From a virus: 64,000 nucleotides of DNA. The stretch lies in the IMG/VR virus record IMGVR_UViG_3300032240_002419, positions 1-64,000 of that record; one strand, given 5' to 3'. Made by a program: the position numbers and the translations under genes. Shown in pieces: positions 40,375 through 50,254 of this stretch; positions within the stretch are counted from its first letter, which is position 1, and each line of letters starts with the position of its first letter. The notes under the pieces were generated by a model, which was given only the letters and a program-made list of their open reading frames with translations, was not told where the DNA came from and made no database searches.

Positions 40375-41202
40375 TTACTTGGGCTGGTTTCGGAGGTAGC
40401 TCCGGTATTCGGCGTGGTTAAACGTAGGGAGGCCCGCCTTGAGCCTGTCCATGTTAAGACGATCCATGGAACTCATCGCGCCATTGTAAGTGGTTCCGGT
40501 GTCCTTTTTGAATTTGGCGTTCCAATCTGTTCCCGAAGGCTGTCCTCCCCCCACTGCAGCGGGAGGGTTAACGGCACTATTAGGAGCGGGCATTCCGTTT
40601 GCGATTCCGTTCAGCGGGGTGATTTTGGTCTGCGCCGTAGCGGGGGGCGAGACCAATCCGTTCATGAGTCCGGCATTCGGGGTGAGCGAAAGTCCGGCAG
40701 GAAGCTTAAGGGGATTCATCGGAGCGCCAACAGAATTGTAGGCAGTTGATCCAAATGCGGATGCAGGTTTTTGGAACGGTGCTGCAGTGCTAGTGACAGG
40801 AGATGTGCCGTTCAAGATTCCTGCATTGGGGGTAATTGCAGGAGCAGGGGAGGAAACTGTACTCGTTGGGGAGGAAACAGAAGTTCCGGGAAGATTAATA
40901 ACTTTAGATCCATACTCAATGTCGGGTTTTGCATACTGTCCAATCAACGCAGGAGCGGGTCCTTCAGGAAGAGCTCTGCCCTCGGGAGTATACGTAGCGC
41001 TCTTTAAGCCGTCGTTAACGAAACCACCATTCATCAAACTCGCATTAGGTGTGATGCTAAGTCCTCCCATACCGGAATACTGACCGGGAGAGTACGGAGT
41101 CTGTGCAGCTTTGAAAGCATCGAGGCGGGGAGTAGCTGCAGCCATAGGCTGACTCTGGGCAGCTTTGAAAGCATCGAGGCGAGGTGTTTGGACTTCGGCC
41201 AT
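40375..41202 (-). CDS. Repeat-containing virion-associated protein
   Basis: A 275-residue protein made of short repeats. The N-terminus has two copies of TPRLDAFKAAQ (about residues 6-34), and 'LTPNAGLMNG'-like units recur at about 50, 131, 172 and 197, each separated by Pro/Ser/Ala-rich linkers. Asn-Ala-Gly/Ser-hydrophobic-Asn-Gly is the core of each. The C-terminus is helical (MSSMDRLNMDRLKAGL). It follows the adaptor gene closely and is probably a minor virion component. No family recognised. Confidence 0.55.
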   Translation of the reverse strand: MAEVQTPRLDAFKAAQSQPMAAATPRLDAFKAAQTPYSPGQYSGMGGLSITPNASLMNGGFVNDGLKSATYTPEGRALPEGPAPALIGQYAKPDIEYGSKVINLPGTSVSSPTSTVSSPAPAITPNAGILNGTSPVTSTAAPFQKPASAFGSTAYNSVGAPMNPLKLPAGLSLTPNAGLMNGLVSPPATAQTKITPLNGIANGMPAPNSAVNPPAAVGGGQPSGTDWNAKFKKDTGTTYNGAMSSMDRLNMDRLKAGLPTFNHAEYRSYLRNQPK

Positions 41203-41214
41203 AATAGTGGTGGG

Positions 41215-42207
41215 TTAGTATCTTTGCGGTATCCGCATCGCTGCGGCAATTGGGTTCATGTTCATGGTGATCACGGGGGCCCCCATGTCTTCTTTCAACT
41301 CCGCGTTCAGTAGTTGAATGGCTTTGTTGAAATAGGAGTCGGCCCTCTCGACGTCGTTCTTGTCCTCGTACTGGAGGGACATAAGAACCAGTTTCAGGGC
41401 ACCTTCGTTTCCGGGCACTATCACGGTTTCATCATCCGGCCCGTCGACCAAATAGTTAAATTTACGTTTGCAAAGGCAAAGAATTCTAGAAGCAAACTCC
41501 GCTCCGCCAAGACGATACCGCTTGTATTGAGGAATCGTTTCGGTGGCCTCAAACGAGGCAATAAGATTTTTCTGGGATGTATTGTCGGGGTTCACCGCAT
41601 ACATGTTGATGGTACCCTGCGTCACTGGCTTGTGAACCTCGAGTACCTTGCCCCAAGTTGTTGTGGTCAGGGTAGTATTCATACCGAGGCTTAGGTGAGA
41701 GTTACCCGTGCCGTCGAATACGTACTGGCCGTCTTTATTAAGACCAATAACTTTGATGCTGACTGCAGAATCGTCTGCGTCCACGTTCTCGAACCGGATG
41801 TAGAAAGGAAGCGTAGGGTCGGTGAAGATTGGGAATCCATCACCCATATCCACGGCCATCTGCATGGATGTCCCTGCGGCAAGCTGTCCGTTGCCACCGG
41901 CGATGAACTCCTGCCAACGGGGGAACACCAACCTAGGAATGGCAGGAAGCCCTGCGGCTCCGAATTGAATTCCAAGCAAAGACTGAAACTGGCGGGGGAG
42001 GGTGACGTATTGTACGGCCTCGTCGGGGAACCAGTTGGTATTCTGGCAGTTATTGAAGACGATTGTGGTCGTCAAGCCCTTCCACTTGCCGCTGTTGTAG
42101 ATACGCTCCAGAGCGGAGTTGATACGGTCAGTCACAAGACCCGTATCAAGATTCGGACCTACATACCGGTACAGCTTTTGTCGGGCTAAAGAGAGTGTAA
42201 AAGGCAT
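41215..42207 (-). CDS. Tail tubular/adaptor-type protein
   Basis: A 330-residue protein. The N-terminus ARQKLYRYVGPNLDTGLVTD, then ALERIYNSGKWKG, is the layout of head-tail adaptor or tail tubular protein A of podoviruses, in which the first helices pack onto the portal. The middle is beta-rich, and the C-terminus is helical (ADSYFNKAIQLLNAELKE), as in that family. It has its own good promoter (42267-42295), so it starts the leftward ejection-protein transcript. Confidence 0.65.
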   Translation of the reverse strand: MPFTLSLARQKLYRYVGPNLDTGLVTDRINSALERIYNSGKWKGLTTTIVFNNCQNTNWFPDEAVQYVTLPRQFQSLLGIQFGAAGLPAIPRLVFPRWQEFIAGGNGQLAAGTSMQMAVDMGDGFPIFTDPTLPFYIRFENVDADDSAVSIKVIGLNKDGQYVFDGTGNSHLSLGMNTTLTTTTWGKVLEVHKPVTQGTINMYAVNPDNTSQKNLIASFEATETIPQYKRYRLGGAEFASRILCLCKRKFNYLVDGPDDETVIVPGNEGALKLVLMSLQYEDKNDVERADSYFNKAIQLLNAELKEDMGAPVITMNMNPIAAAMRIPQRY

Positions 42208-42266
42208 TTGGAGAAGGTTGTGGCGTCATAAATCACCAGCCCTCTGCCAAAAGGCTATCGGCGCAA

Positions 42267-42295
42267 ATTTGACCGAAACACTTATTTTTTGTCAA
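42267..42295 (-). promoter_or_regulatory. Promoter for the adaptor and ejection-protein genes
   Basis: Reading leftward, TTGACA (42290-42295), a 17-base spacer, and TCAAAT (42267-42272) give a sigma-70-like promoter with a perfect -35 and a -10 that matches 4 of 6 bases. It lies in the 97-base gap before the adaptor gene. The transcript would have a leader of about 50 bases. Confidence 0.6.
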
Positions 42296-42304
42296 GAGCA
42301 TAAT

Positions 42305-42583
42305 TTACGCAAATACGGGTCCCCAAAGACCGAGAGGACAGGAAGAGGTAGCTAGTTTTAATTTAAGTTTAGCTATGCATCCGCATTTCGTGCACTTACC
42401 TTTTCCAAAAAAAGCCAAATGGTCAAAAAACTCGCAGCAGCGGCAAATTGACAACCTTTCTTCCTGATCGTATTTAGAAGCAAACTGTAATCCCGAGTGC
42501 GCCCATTTGACCATGTCAGTTCCAAAACTGACTGTTTTTTCTCCCATAGTAGGAGAGTCATCCGTTTTATCATCCAAACTCAT
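42305..42583 (-). CDS. Zinc-ribbon protein (DUF6171-like)
   Basis: A 92-residue protein. Residues 45-85 contain RLSICRCCEFFDH and GKCTKCGC, followed by SSCPLGLW, forming a C-x2-C ... C-x2-C set that should bind one zinc ion. The final 'CPLGLW' resembles small phage zinc-ribbon proteins (DUF6171-like, from memory) encoded among structural genes. Function unknown. Confidence 0.6.
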   Translation of the reverse strand: MSLDDKTDDSPTMGEKTVSFGTDMVKWAHSGLQFASKYDQEERLSICRCCEFFDHLAFFGKGKCTKCGCIAKLKLKLATSSCPLGLWGPVFA

Positions 42584-42601
42584 GCGACGTAATGTTAAAT
42601 T

Positions 42602-44527
42602 TTAAGATTTCTGCACCGGAGACGCTAATATTTTATAAGTTTTTTGGTTTCCGTCTTTATCACACAGGGTCACTTCTACAGGTTCAAATTTATCCTCGTC
42701 GATTGTAATCGCGTCGGCTTCCAATTTCATGTTTGCATCGCCGTCCGTGATCTCTATGTACGGCTGGTCATTTATGGTTACGGAAGTGCTATCTGATCCA
42801 TAAACCATTATTTCCCCATCCGCAGAATCGTACGACATTCCGGAATTATCATCCGCTTCCACTTGTATAGAGGAAGTGTTTATAGTCGTTGTATTGTTAC
42901 TGCCGTCGTCAAGGGTTATTGTAACCTCTCCGCCATCACTATTTACGTCGATGGTAGCGTTAGGTTGATCCTGATTTGGAGTCCCATCATTACCCAACTG
43001 ACCGATAAACAGTTCACTGGTAGTGAGTTTTGCACCGGAGGAATTTCCGTCATCCAAAGCCACCGATACTTCTCCGTCAGTAACATCAATATTTAAATTA
43101 GGCTTGTCGGGATCTGTTTCTCCTCCGCTATCCAAGCTACCGATAAATAGTTCGCTGGTGGTGAGCTTAGCCGCACTTGAGCTGCCATCGTCCAAAATTA
43201 AAGTCACATCTCCCCCGTTAGTATCCACATCCAGATCAAAATTTGGCTTATCCGGATCGTGTTCTCCTGAACTATCCAAGCTACCTATGAATAAAGAACT
43301 GGTTGTCAACTCCGAAGCAGCGGATTTACCGTTGTCCATTGTAACGGTAACCTCTCCCCCGTTAGTATCCACATCTAGATCAAAATTCGGCTTATCCGGA
43401 TCGTGTTCTCCTGAACCATCCAAGCTTCCAATAAATAACGAGCTGGTCGTCAACTCCGAAGCGGCAGACTTACCGTTGTCCATTGTAACGGTAACCTCTC
43501 CCCCGTTAGTATCCACATCTAGATCAAAATTCGGCTTATCCGGATCGTGTTCTCCCGCATCGTCGAGGTGGCCTATGAATAAAGAGCTGGTTGTCAACTC
43601 CGAAGCGGCAGACTTACCGTTATCCATCGTAACTGTGACTTCCCCACCTTTCGTATCGACATCCAAATCAAAATTAGGATATTCCGGGTCAATATCTCCT
43701 TTATCATCCAGACTTCCTATAAACAACGAGCTGGTATCTAATCGTGATGCAGCATTCTGTCCGTTATCTAACGTAACCGTGACCTCTTGTCCTTCATCAT
43801 TTGCCTCTACGTGAAAGCTGACCTCGGAACCAGAAGGCCCTCGCCTTACCCATACATCTTGAGAATCAGCAAAGAAATACGCTGTGTCGGTATTGTCATT
43901 GCTATTATCAACGTAAAGAGCCTTGTCGGTATAGACATTACTACTGATGTAGTTGAGGGTCTGAAGTTGACCCATTGAATCGGCGTAAACTTGTCCAACA
44001 AGAATGTTTCGGTCGGTTCCGGTATCTTGAGCGTTCGGATCTTCTCCCGAAGTCTCAAGAGTAATATTATTCCCAATTTCAGAGGTTTCGCTATCAAAAG
44101 GAATCTGTAAATAAACGTATGTCGTGTCTCCTTCAAGCGGAAGGGTAAAGATTTCCCCTTCAACCATTTCGCTGGGGGGGTAACCGTCTACCTCCCCATA
44201 GCTCACTATAATAATATTGTCGCCATTGTCGTCTTGCCCGATAGACAGAGCGAACGGGAAAGGGTAGGAATCGCCCGAACTTATCGGACTACTAATAGCA
44301 AGAGGCTCGGGAGTCTTGAGGCTTCCGCTATAGTCTGTAACTTGAGGGTCTAACTGAGTCGTAGATTCCCTATTACCGTATCCTCCGGAATAACCGGGAG
44401 AACTGGTATTCTGTACCATGGGGTTTCCACGAACCCCCAAGCCGTCTCTTACCCATCGAGGTTGAGCCTGTTGAATGGCATTTAAAATATCTGGAGATAT
44501 TTGTGGGGCAGAATCATCGAGCGCCAT
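42602..44527 (-). CDS. Tail/fibre protein with six 48-residue repeats
   Basis: A 641-residue protein. Residues 1-220 hold a unique, Pro/Ser-rich part and a beta domain. From about 260 to 545 there are six copies of a 48-residue unit, each with a 'SLFIGSLD...PDKPNFDLDVDT' half and a 'GGEVTVTMDNGKSAASELTTS' half (quoted in parts). Three middle copies are nearly identical in DNA too. The acidic, Thr-rich beta repeats resemble fibre shafts. It lies in the tail-fibre region 3 bases after the 862-residue gene, and probably forms an adhesin or fibre. Confidence 0.6.
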   Translation of the reverse strand: MALDDSAPQISPDILNAIQQAQPRWVRDGLGVRGNPMVQNTSSPGYSGGYGNRESTTQLDPQVTDYSGSLKTPEPLAISSPISSGDSYPFPFALSIGQDDNGDNIIIVSYGEVDGYPPSEMVEGEIFTLPLEGDTTYVYLQIPFDSETSEIGNNITLETSGEDPNAQDTGTDRNILVGQVYADSMGQLQTLNYISSNVYTDKALYVDNSNDNTDTAYFFADSQDVWVRRGPSGSEVSFHVEANDEGQEVTVTLDNGQNAASRLDTSSLFIGSLDDKGDIDPEYPNFDLDVDTKGGEVTVTMDNGKSAASELTTSSLFIGHLDDAGEHDPDKPNFDLDVDTNGGEVTVTMDNGKSAASELTTSSLFIGSLDGSGEHDPDKPNFDLDVDTNGGEVTVTMDNGKSAASELTTSSLFIGSLDSSGEHDPDKPNFDLDVDTNGGDVTLILDDGSSSAAKLTTSELFIGSLDSGGETDPDKPNLNIDVTDGEVSVALDDGNSSGAKLTTSELFIGQLGNDGTPNQDQPNATIDVNSDGGEVTITLDDGSNNTTTINTSSIQVEADDNSGMSYDSADGEIMVYGSDSTSVTINDQPYIEITDGDANMKLEADAITIDEDKFEPVEVTLCDKDGNQKTYKILASPVQKS

Positions 44528-44529
44528 GT

Positions 44530-47118
44530 TTAAGGCCTAGTTATAGTTGTTACTTCCTGAATCCAAACTCCAAATCTCCATTTTTCAGTGCGAATTTCCG
44601 AAATAAGAGTTCCTCCGGATTGTATAGGAGCAGAGCTATCCGGCAAAACCAAAGTGGCTTTTGCCGTCCCTTCCGCTTTGGCATAGGCTGCCGGATAGCT
44701 GTTGTTTCCGGGAACGCTTCCGCCCGTAGCAGTGTTTTCAATTAGGCCGGTATCGCTTTCGCCAATTTCAGTTAGCGATACGCTAGAATGGACACACGGC
44801 CCTATGTTATGCCTTACGGCCACGACGTCGACGTCGACCGCATAAGATCCTCCCGATTCGGTTTCCGTTTCGCCTTTTCCTCGAACATAAGACGTTTCTT
44901 TTGAACTACCCCCGACTCCCGTGATTACTATGGAACCGATAACGGGTAGAATCGGAGTTACCGCCGAAGTACCGGTGGGAGGAGACAAGTAAAAAGTGCG
45001 AGTAGTAGTGGCGGAGCAGGGTCCAGAATATCCCGCATTAAATTTGGTGTACGGCACCCCACGAATAATGGCTTTAGCCGACGACTCAGCCTGAGCAGTC
45101 CATATAACATTACCGTCTCCCGTTCCGCTTCCGGCTGCCCCTCCTTTTCCCGTAGAAGATTCATAATAAACTCCAGCCTCGATAAGTTCGTCGGGAAAAC
45201 TGAAATGTACAGTATGCGACCACGTTTCTTGAGATGGTAAAGAACTCTGATCTACGAACGAATGCATCAAAATTGAATTATAGGGATCAATTGGATGAAG
45301 CTCGTACGATTCATTCGTTTGTATGGTTGCGGGTATCAAATTGGGAGTTGTGGGGTCTACTAGAGTTTTATCTACGTAAACCTTCACCTTATACATTTCA
45401 TCTACGTGAACTTCCCTGAGCGTCGCTGGCTTAGAAGGATATTTGGTTGTTTTACGAACATATCTTCCATCTCCGGTAGGTTCTACTTCATCTTTGGCCG
45501 TAAGATAACCCCCAGTAGCTGCAGGAGGCCACGTTCCGCTTGTGCCAGATCCACCTTGATTTAATAGGGATTCGGAAACCGTCTCTTGACCCCACATTCC
45601 GGTTTGACTGCCATTCAAAACAACGTCTTTACCCGACATCGAGGACACGGAGGTCTTTTTCTTGAGCGAGGTAACCTGCTCGGAAGAGCGATCCATTTCG
45701 TACGACTGTTTAAAAGCAACGTCGCTGGAAGTGACCGTACCAGCCTGAACATGAGATTCCTTTACCGGGGGGTCAGCCACCTTGAACTTCATCGGCAGGC
45801 CCCAAAGAGGTTTTTCACTAGTGTAGGCTTGCTCAGTAAATAAAGTGGGGGCTTGGACTTGAGTTAAAACCGTACTTCCATCTCCCACGGCCTCTATGGA
45901 ACCTTCTACCGTAAGAGCATCCACAACTATAGCTTGCCCTCCGGTTGGATCGTAAGACTCCGTGACGGTTCCCAATTGCTGTTGGGGCGTTACTTTGTAC
46001 CCTACAAGAGTTTTCTGAGGCGTTATAGTACGAGAAACTGATGTCTTGCGTTTCTTATACTGAGTAACTTGTTCTTCGCTTTTGGAGAGATCTCCAGTGC
46101 TGAGCGTCGGTTGGGTTGCCGTGCCAACCTCTATACCACTGTTAGTTACGGTAGGTATCGCGACGCGGAATTTTTGAGGAACGACATCTGGTCGTTCGGC
46201 AACAAGCCTTGTCTCAGGAAACACGCTGGGTACGGATACTTTCGTTACGACACTTTGACCGTTACCAAGATTTTCAACATTTCCTTCTACCGTAAGGGCA
46301 TCTGCTATAACCCTATCCTGCCCGCTTCCGGTGGGAACCATAGTTTCCGTAACCGTAGCAACTTGCTGCTGCGAAGTAATTTTTGATCCCCCCAGCGAAA
46401 CTATGTTTGTATCTAGGGTGGAATTTACTTTTTGAGCTTTAGCAATGCTTGCCTGCTCAACCGAACTTTCCACAATTGTAGAAGTAGTATCGTCCGGAAT
46501 TGAATTTGCGGCCACCGTAGTTTTGGTGACGGTAACCTGACGGGCTGCTTGAAATTTAGTCGGTATCGCAGAAGCAGATCCTTTTTTTAGAGTCGTTAGT
46601 CCGGGTCCGGGAAGTGTCTCGTAGACCCGAGTGACCTTTACGAAAAGAGAGTCAAGTTGTCCATCGGTCTGATCATCCTTGATACGATCTACGGATTCCT
46701 CAACCAAAACAGCTGCCGCATAAACCGAATCGGGAGTTCCTTTAGATACGGGAGCGTATGTAGCTCGGGGAAGAGTGTAGGTACGGACATAGATCGGCTT
46801 GGTGGGGTCCTCTCCGCTGTACTTGAGCGCGTAGTTGTAGGCTTCTTGATTAAATCGTTCGTTGGCGTAAACCCGCCTAACCCACATGTAGTTGTTCTCG
46901 TTGTCGAGCGGGGTCTGATAAACGAGTTTGAGATTGGGGTAAAGGGTGTAATCCGGATGGGGGTCACCGTAATTTGCCGGAGAGTATCCGGGCAACCTAG
47001 TATCTACATCCTGAACCACCAGCAAATCACTGGTATTGGGAGTAGGGTAACTAGTTACCGGAACGTCAGGAGATAACGTTCTGGGAGGTGGTTGTTTGGG
47101 AGAATTAGAAGCCATCAA
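44530..47118 (-). CDS. Large virion structural protein with internal repeats (862 aa)
   Basis: An 862-residue beta-rich protein. The segment FVKVTRVYETLPGPGLTTLK (about residues 151-170) is a motif I know from phage virion structural proteins. Three long related units follow (about 170-510), each with 'KFxVAxP', 'QQxxTVTE' and 'DALTVEGxxE' elements, so the protein grew by duplication. The C-terminal third has YTKFNAGYSGPCSATTTRTF, and ends with WRFGVWIQEVTTIT. It is likely part of the tail or fibre complex. Confidence 0.6.
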   Translation of the reverse strand: MMASNSPKQPPPRTLSPDVPVTSYPTPNTSDLLVVQDVDTRLPGYSPANYGDPHPDYTLYPNLKLVYQTPLDNENNYMWVRRVYANERFNQEAYNYALKYSGEDPTKPIYVRTYTLPRATYAPVSKGTPDSVYAAAVLVEESVDRIKDDQTDGQLDSLFVKVTRVYETLPGPGLTTLKKGSASAIPTKFQAARQVTVTKTTVAANSIPDDTTSTIVESSVEQASIAKAQKVNSTLDTNIVSLGGSKITSQQQVATVTETMVPTGSGQDRVIADALTVEGNVENLGNGQSVVTKVSVPSVFPETRLVAERPDVVPQKFRVAIPTVTNSGIEVGTATQPTLSTGDLSKSEEQVTQYKKRKTSVSRTITPQKTLVGYKVTPQQQLGTVTESYDPTGGQAIVVDALTVEGSIEAVGDGSTVLTQVQAPTLFTEQAYTSEKPLWGLPMKFKVADPPVKESHVQAGTVTSSDVAFKQSYEMDRSSEQVTSLKKKTSVSSMSGKDVVLNGSQTGMWGQETVSESLLNQGGSGTSGTWPPAATGGYLTAKDEVEPTGDGRYVRKTTKYPSKPATLREVHVDEMYKVKVYVDKTLVDPTTPNLIPATIQTNESYELHPIDPYNSILMHSFVDQSSLPSQETWSHTVHFSFPDELIEAGVYYESSTGKGGAAGSGTGDGNVIWTAQAESSAKAIIRGVPYTKFNAGYSGPCSATTTRTFYLSPPTGTSAVTPILPVIGSIVITGVGGSSKETSYVRGKGETETESGGSYAVDVDVVAVRHNIGPCVHSSVSLTEIGESDTGLIENTATGGSVPGNNSYPAAYAKAEGTAKATLVLPDSSAPIQSGGTLISEIRTEKWRFGVWIQEVTTITRP

Positions 47119-47145
47119 AAACGACTGGTTAGGGTCGATTGGAAA

Positions 47146-48738
47146 TTAGTATTCCCAAACCCAAGTATCAGTATCAACTTTTAAAAGTATTCCCATGGCA
47201 CCTTTACCCGAATACATGTTGTAGTCGAAGCCTCCACTGGCTCCCGTAGCTCCGCGATTAGGCCCAGTAGTAAGCAAGGTTACTCCAGAAGAAACTACTA
47301 TGTAAACTGGATTACCGTACCCCATGACAATCCAATAACGAGTACCGGCCGAAACTGGTACAGAAGCATTAGTGGGAATCGTTATAGTAGCGGAACCGCT
47401 GGAGTTCTTTACATATATAACTCCGTTAGCATTTGCAGTTCCAATTCCAAAAGTGGTGGTCTGAGGGTATACCGTCAACGAAGAATTTGATAGCCCAGTC
47501 GCTCCGGTGGCTCCTGTAATCCCTATCGGCCCCGTAGCCCCAGAGGCTCCAAGCAAAGAAGAAACGGTCGACGACCAACTGTTAAAGGTTCCAGTACCGC
47601 CATAAACATCAACATTTATGGTAATGCTGGTATTGGATACCACGCTGGTTACCACTCCTTCTACATAATAAGCAGAATTTGTAGTGGGTATAAACCTAAC
47701 GCGACCTCCGGCAACGTACGCTCCCGTTGAAGAAACATTAAAAGTTTTTGATCCAGATCCAATGGTTACCGAGCTAGTACTAGCGGGAAGCAAATAACCC
47801 AGCCCAGTAGCGCCAGTAAGTCCCGTTGCTCCGGTAGAACCTGTCGCTCCAGTAAGTCCTGTCGCTCCGGTGGCTCCTGATCCGGTAGCTCCTACAGTCG
47901 AAGTAAGTAGTATAGACCAGCTAGAGTATACCGGACCAATATTTAGAGAGCAGTAATCTACCGTTACGATTAAAGTAGTGCCTGAAAAAGAGGTAATCGT
48001 TCCGGACATATAACCGGAATTTCCCGTGGCCACACATCTTACGTAATCCCCAACTTGAAAAGCACAGGCAGTACTGGCCAACGAAGTAGTAAAAGTACGT
48101 GTACCAGAAGCAACGGCAGCTAAGCTAGTAGTAGAAGTAAGGCCCTTATACCCCAATCCCGTAGCTCCCGTAGATCCTATTAAACCGGTAGCTCCTGTAA
48201 CGCTCAGACCCGTCGCTCCAGTAAGTCCTGTCGCTCCTGTAGATCCCGTATTACCTTGAAAAGCGCCCATGGAAACCCAAGACGTGCCGTTCCAAACGTA
48301 TGCGAAACCGTTAGTGCTAAGTACATAGACGTCGCCCACAGTATTTCCGGTAGAGGGCAAAGTGGAAACTACTCCCTTGGCCAAGATACCCTTCCCTGTA
48401 GCTCCGGTGGCTCCGGCTCCAGTCGCACCAGTAGCTCCCAACAATCCAGTAGCCCCAGTAGCACCGTTAGGTCCAGTAGCCCCGGTTACACTAACTCCGG
48501 TCGCTCCAGTAGCTCCCATTACTCCGGTAGCTCCGACTCCCGTAGCCCCGGAAGCACCAACCGATCCCGTTAACCCGGTAGCTCCAATTCCAGTAGCTCC
48601 AGTAAGCCCTGTAGCTCCTACCAAACCTACTCCGGTAGCCCCGACAGGACCTGTAGCCCCGGTGGCTCCGGTAGCTCCAGAGGTTAGTACTTGAAAAGGA
48701 GTGGACGGGAAAGTCCCGAGGTTTAGGGAATAGCTCAT
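47146..48738 (-). CDS. Collagen-like tail fibre protein (530 aa)
   Basis: Two blocks of Gly-x-Thr triplets, mostly Gly-Ala-Thr (about residues 20-115 and 165-200), are separated by beta-like domains. Further triplet blocks recur at about 280-310 and 400-425. Collagen-like triplets in phage form trimeric fibre shafts. The C-terminus is a distinct beta domain without the 'WKQLDN' ending of the other two collagen-like proteins. The DNA is rich in GCTCCGGTAG-type repeats, so long open frames on the opposite strand are an artefact. Confidence 0.75.
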   Translation of the reverse strand: MSYSLNLGTFPSTPFQVLTSGATGATGATGPVGATGVGLVGATGLTGATGIGATGLTGSVGASGATGVGATGVMGATGATGVSVTGATGPNGATGATGLLGATGATGAGATGATGKGILAKGVVSTLPSTGNTVGDVYVLSTNGFAYVWNGTSWVSMGAFQGNTGSTGATGLTGATGLSVTGATGLIGSTGATGLGYKGLTSTTSLAAVASGTRTFTTSLASTACAFQVGDYVRCVATGNSGYMSGTITSFSGTTLIVTVDYCSLNIGPVYSSWSILLTSTVGATGSGATGATGLTGATGSTGATGLTGATGLGYLLPASTSSVTIGSGSKTFNVSSTGAYVAGGRVRFIPTTNSAYYVEGVVTSVVSNTSITINVDVYGGTGTFNSWSSTVSSLLGASGATGPIGITGATGATGLSNSSLTVYPQTTTFGIGTANANGVIYVKNSSGSATITIPTNASVPVSAGTRYWIVMGYGNPVYIVVSSGVTLLTTGPNRGATGASGGFDYNMYSGKGAMGILLKVDTDTWVWEY

Positions 48739-49085
48739 TGTGTGGTTACGGTTGGGTCGACATATACTTTACCTTCTGACAGACATAGACGACTTTGGTC
48801 TGTAAAAATCGCAATAATATCATAGACCCAAGGGGTACTGGTGGGAGAACCGAGATTGCCGGTTGCCGGAAGTTTAGAAGTCACATCATGGGGGATAAAC
48901 AGAAAAAGATTGGTCCCATTCCAACTTGTCTGTACGTCAGCGAGTACCGGACCCCCGGAATATCTACGTATTTGGCACAGAAAAGTCACGTCTCCGGTAG
49001 ACACGGTAGTAGACGTTAACGAAAGATTTGATACAAAATCAGATCCTTGCTTGATGGTGGGAAAATCCTGTAAAAGGGTACTCAT
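48735..49085 (-). CDS. Small beta-sandwich fibre-associated protein
   Basis: A 116-residue protein, coupled to the collagen-like gene by a 4-base overlap. [16 protein letters not shown], an Ig-like '[11 protein letters not shown]' strand pair, and the terminal [11 protein letters not shown] match the N-terminal beta domain pattern of phage baseplate or fibre-associated proteins. It may attach or chaperone the fibre. Assignment from pattern only. Confidence 0.6.
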   Translation of the reverse strand: MSTLLQDFPTIKQGSDFVSNLSLTSTTVSTGDVTFLCQIRRYSGGPVLADVQTSWNGTNLFLFIPHDVTSKLPATGNLGSPTSTPWVYDIIAIFTDQSRLCLSEGKVYVDPTVTTQ

Positions 49086-49115
49086 AGTCGCGTTCGGTGA
49101 TATATCACCCAGACC

Positions 49116-49310
49116 CTACTCGTCAAGCTCAAAGGAGTCGGATTTTTTGCGATTTCGGATATTTTTAGTGGGGCGATAAAAACCACCGACTTCATCGTCA
49201 TCGTCGTACAAACATATTTCGCACAAACCATTATAGACGGCGGGCTCTTCGTCGCATTTGCGGCAAAGATTGTGGTCAGAATTGTAGTCAGAACTGGCGG
49301 CAGCAGTCAT
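49116..49310 (-). CDS. Small zinc-ribbon protein
   Basis: A 64-residue protein with two CxxC pairs, LCRKC (Cys16/Cys19) and LCEIC (Cys30/Cys33), and an acidic stretch that follows. The pairs are spaced for one zinc ion. It lies 5 bases upstream of the endolysin stop (leftward, after that gene). Function unknown. Confidence 0.6.
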   Translation of the reverse strand: MTAAASSDYNSDHNLCRKCDEEPAVYNGLCEICLYDDDDEVGGFYRPTKNIRNRKKSDSFELDE

Positions 49311-49314
49311 AAAA

Positions 49315-49809
49315 TTAAGTTAAAAGCTCTAGATTTAAGAATTTGGCCTCGTCGTAAATCCTTGCTTTCCATCCGGATAGATACTCCTTGGAGGCTGGGC
49401 GATGTTGAACTATGAGGTCAAATACGTTAAGTTCGTCTTTTAAGTAAAGGACTGGGTCATTTGTTGATCTTTGGAGACATCTGTTAGCTTGTTTCCTGCC
49501 ACTCATAGTAGCGCAATTGAAGTAACACTCCCCGAGTTTAGGAGACATTAACTCAATGCGATCCATGCACCAATGCTTCCAATAGATCTGTACCGCTTGA
49601 TCGTAAGTCAAATTTACGATCTGCTCCTCGGTAAGGTGCCAAGGAGACTCTTTGTGTTCCCCATAGTCAATTCCAAATTTCGTAGTTCCTCCGGGATCGT
49701 TCGGATCTCGCTCAGCGCGGGCAAAAGAGTAATCCCCGTAGTGGCCTTTGACGAAGACCGTCTCATGCTTCAACACGAAGGGTATGAATATGTTAAAGCG
49801 AGAGGTCAC
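49315..49809 (-). CDS. GH108-type endolysin
   Basis: A 164-residue protein with the GH108 N-acetylmuramidase layout: FVLKHETVF with catalytic Glu16, DPNDPGGTTKFGI, then LTYDQAVQIYWKHWC, and a C-terminal half like PG_binding_3. It would cut peptidoglycan at lysis. No signal peptide is present, so a holin is required for release; the 152-residue gene overlapping its start by 17 bases encodes a two-helix membrane protein. An insertion (GHYGDYSFARAER) separates the catalytic Glu from the DPGG motif. Confidence 0.85.
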   Translation of the reverse strand: MTSRFNIFIPFVLKHETVFVKGHYGDYSFARAERDPNDPGGTTKFGIDYGEHKESPWHLTEEQIVNLTYDQAVQIYWKHWCMDRIELMSPKLGECYFNCATMSGRKQANRCLQRSTNDPVLYLKDELNVFDLIVQHRPASKEYLSGWKARIYDEAKFLNLELLT

Positions 49810-50251
49810 GTCCTAGGAAGTCTTTGGGGGATCGGAATGAACCGACGATAACTTCTTGCGTGGTCGCAGGCTGAGAGATTTCTGATGCAGTCGAGACGTT
49901 GAGATTCTGAATGGGCTGGTTGCTGTCTATAGCTACATTGTGTTGATTGCGTTCAATTCTTTCGATAGTCGTGTCTTCGCTCATGTGCTGAAGCGCAGAA
50001 ACGGCTTTCCAGTCAAACGCTGACTGCCCGGTAATCAACGTAACCGCCAATGCCATGAAAGCCATAATCGCGGTGCTGGAAAGCTCTACAACTTCTTTCG
50101 CTGCCTCCGCATGCTTGAGAAGTATTCCGAATGCAACAAACACGGTCGCAGCAACCAAAAACGCGGCGACTCCTGCGTATATGGCCTTCTTGGAAGCCAA
50201 TACGGGCTGAGTCAGCTTGCTCTTGATAACCTGCTGTCGAGTCTCTTGCAT
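49793..50251 (-). CDS. Two-pass membrane protein, holin candidate
   Basis: A 152-residue protein with two hydrophobic segments (AIYAGVAAFLVAATVFVAFGIL and TAIMAFMALAVTLIT) in the first 80 residues, then a long charged cytoplasmic tail. It overlaps the endolysin start by 17 bases. The topology and context suit a holin, although the tail is longer than usual. Alternatively it is one part of an inner-membrane spanin-like pair. Confidence 0.5.
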   Translation of the reverse strand: MQETRQQVIKSKLTQPVLASKKAIYAGVAAFLVAATVFVAFGILLKHAEAAKEVVELSSTAIMAFMALAVTLITGQSAFDWKAVSALQHMSEDTTIERIERNQHNVAIDSNQPIQNLNVSTASEISQPATTQEVIVGSFRSPKDFLGRDLSL

Positions 50252-50254
50252 GAC

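Noticed and set aside
43023-43814. 263-codon open frame on the + strand
   Set aside because: It is the antisense of the 48-residue repeats of the fibre gene and repeats for that reason alone.
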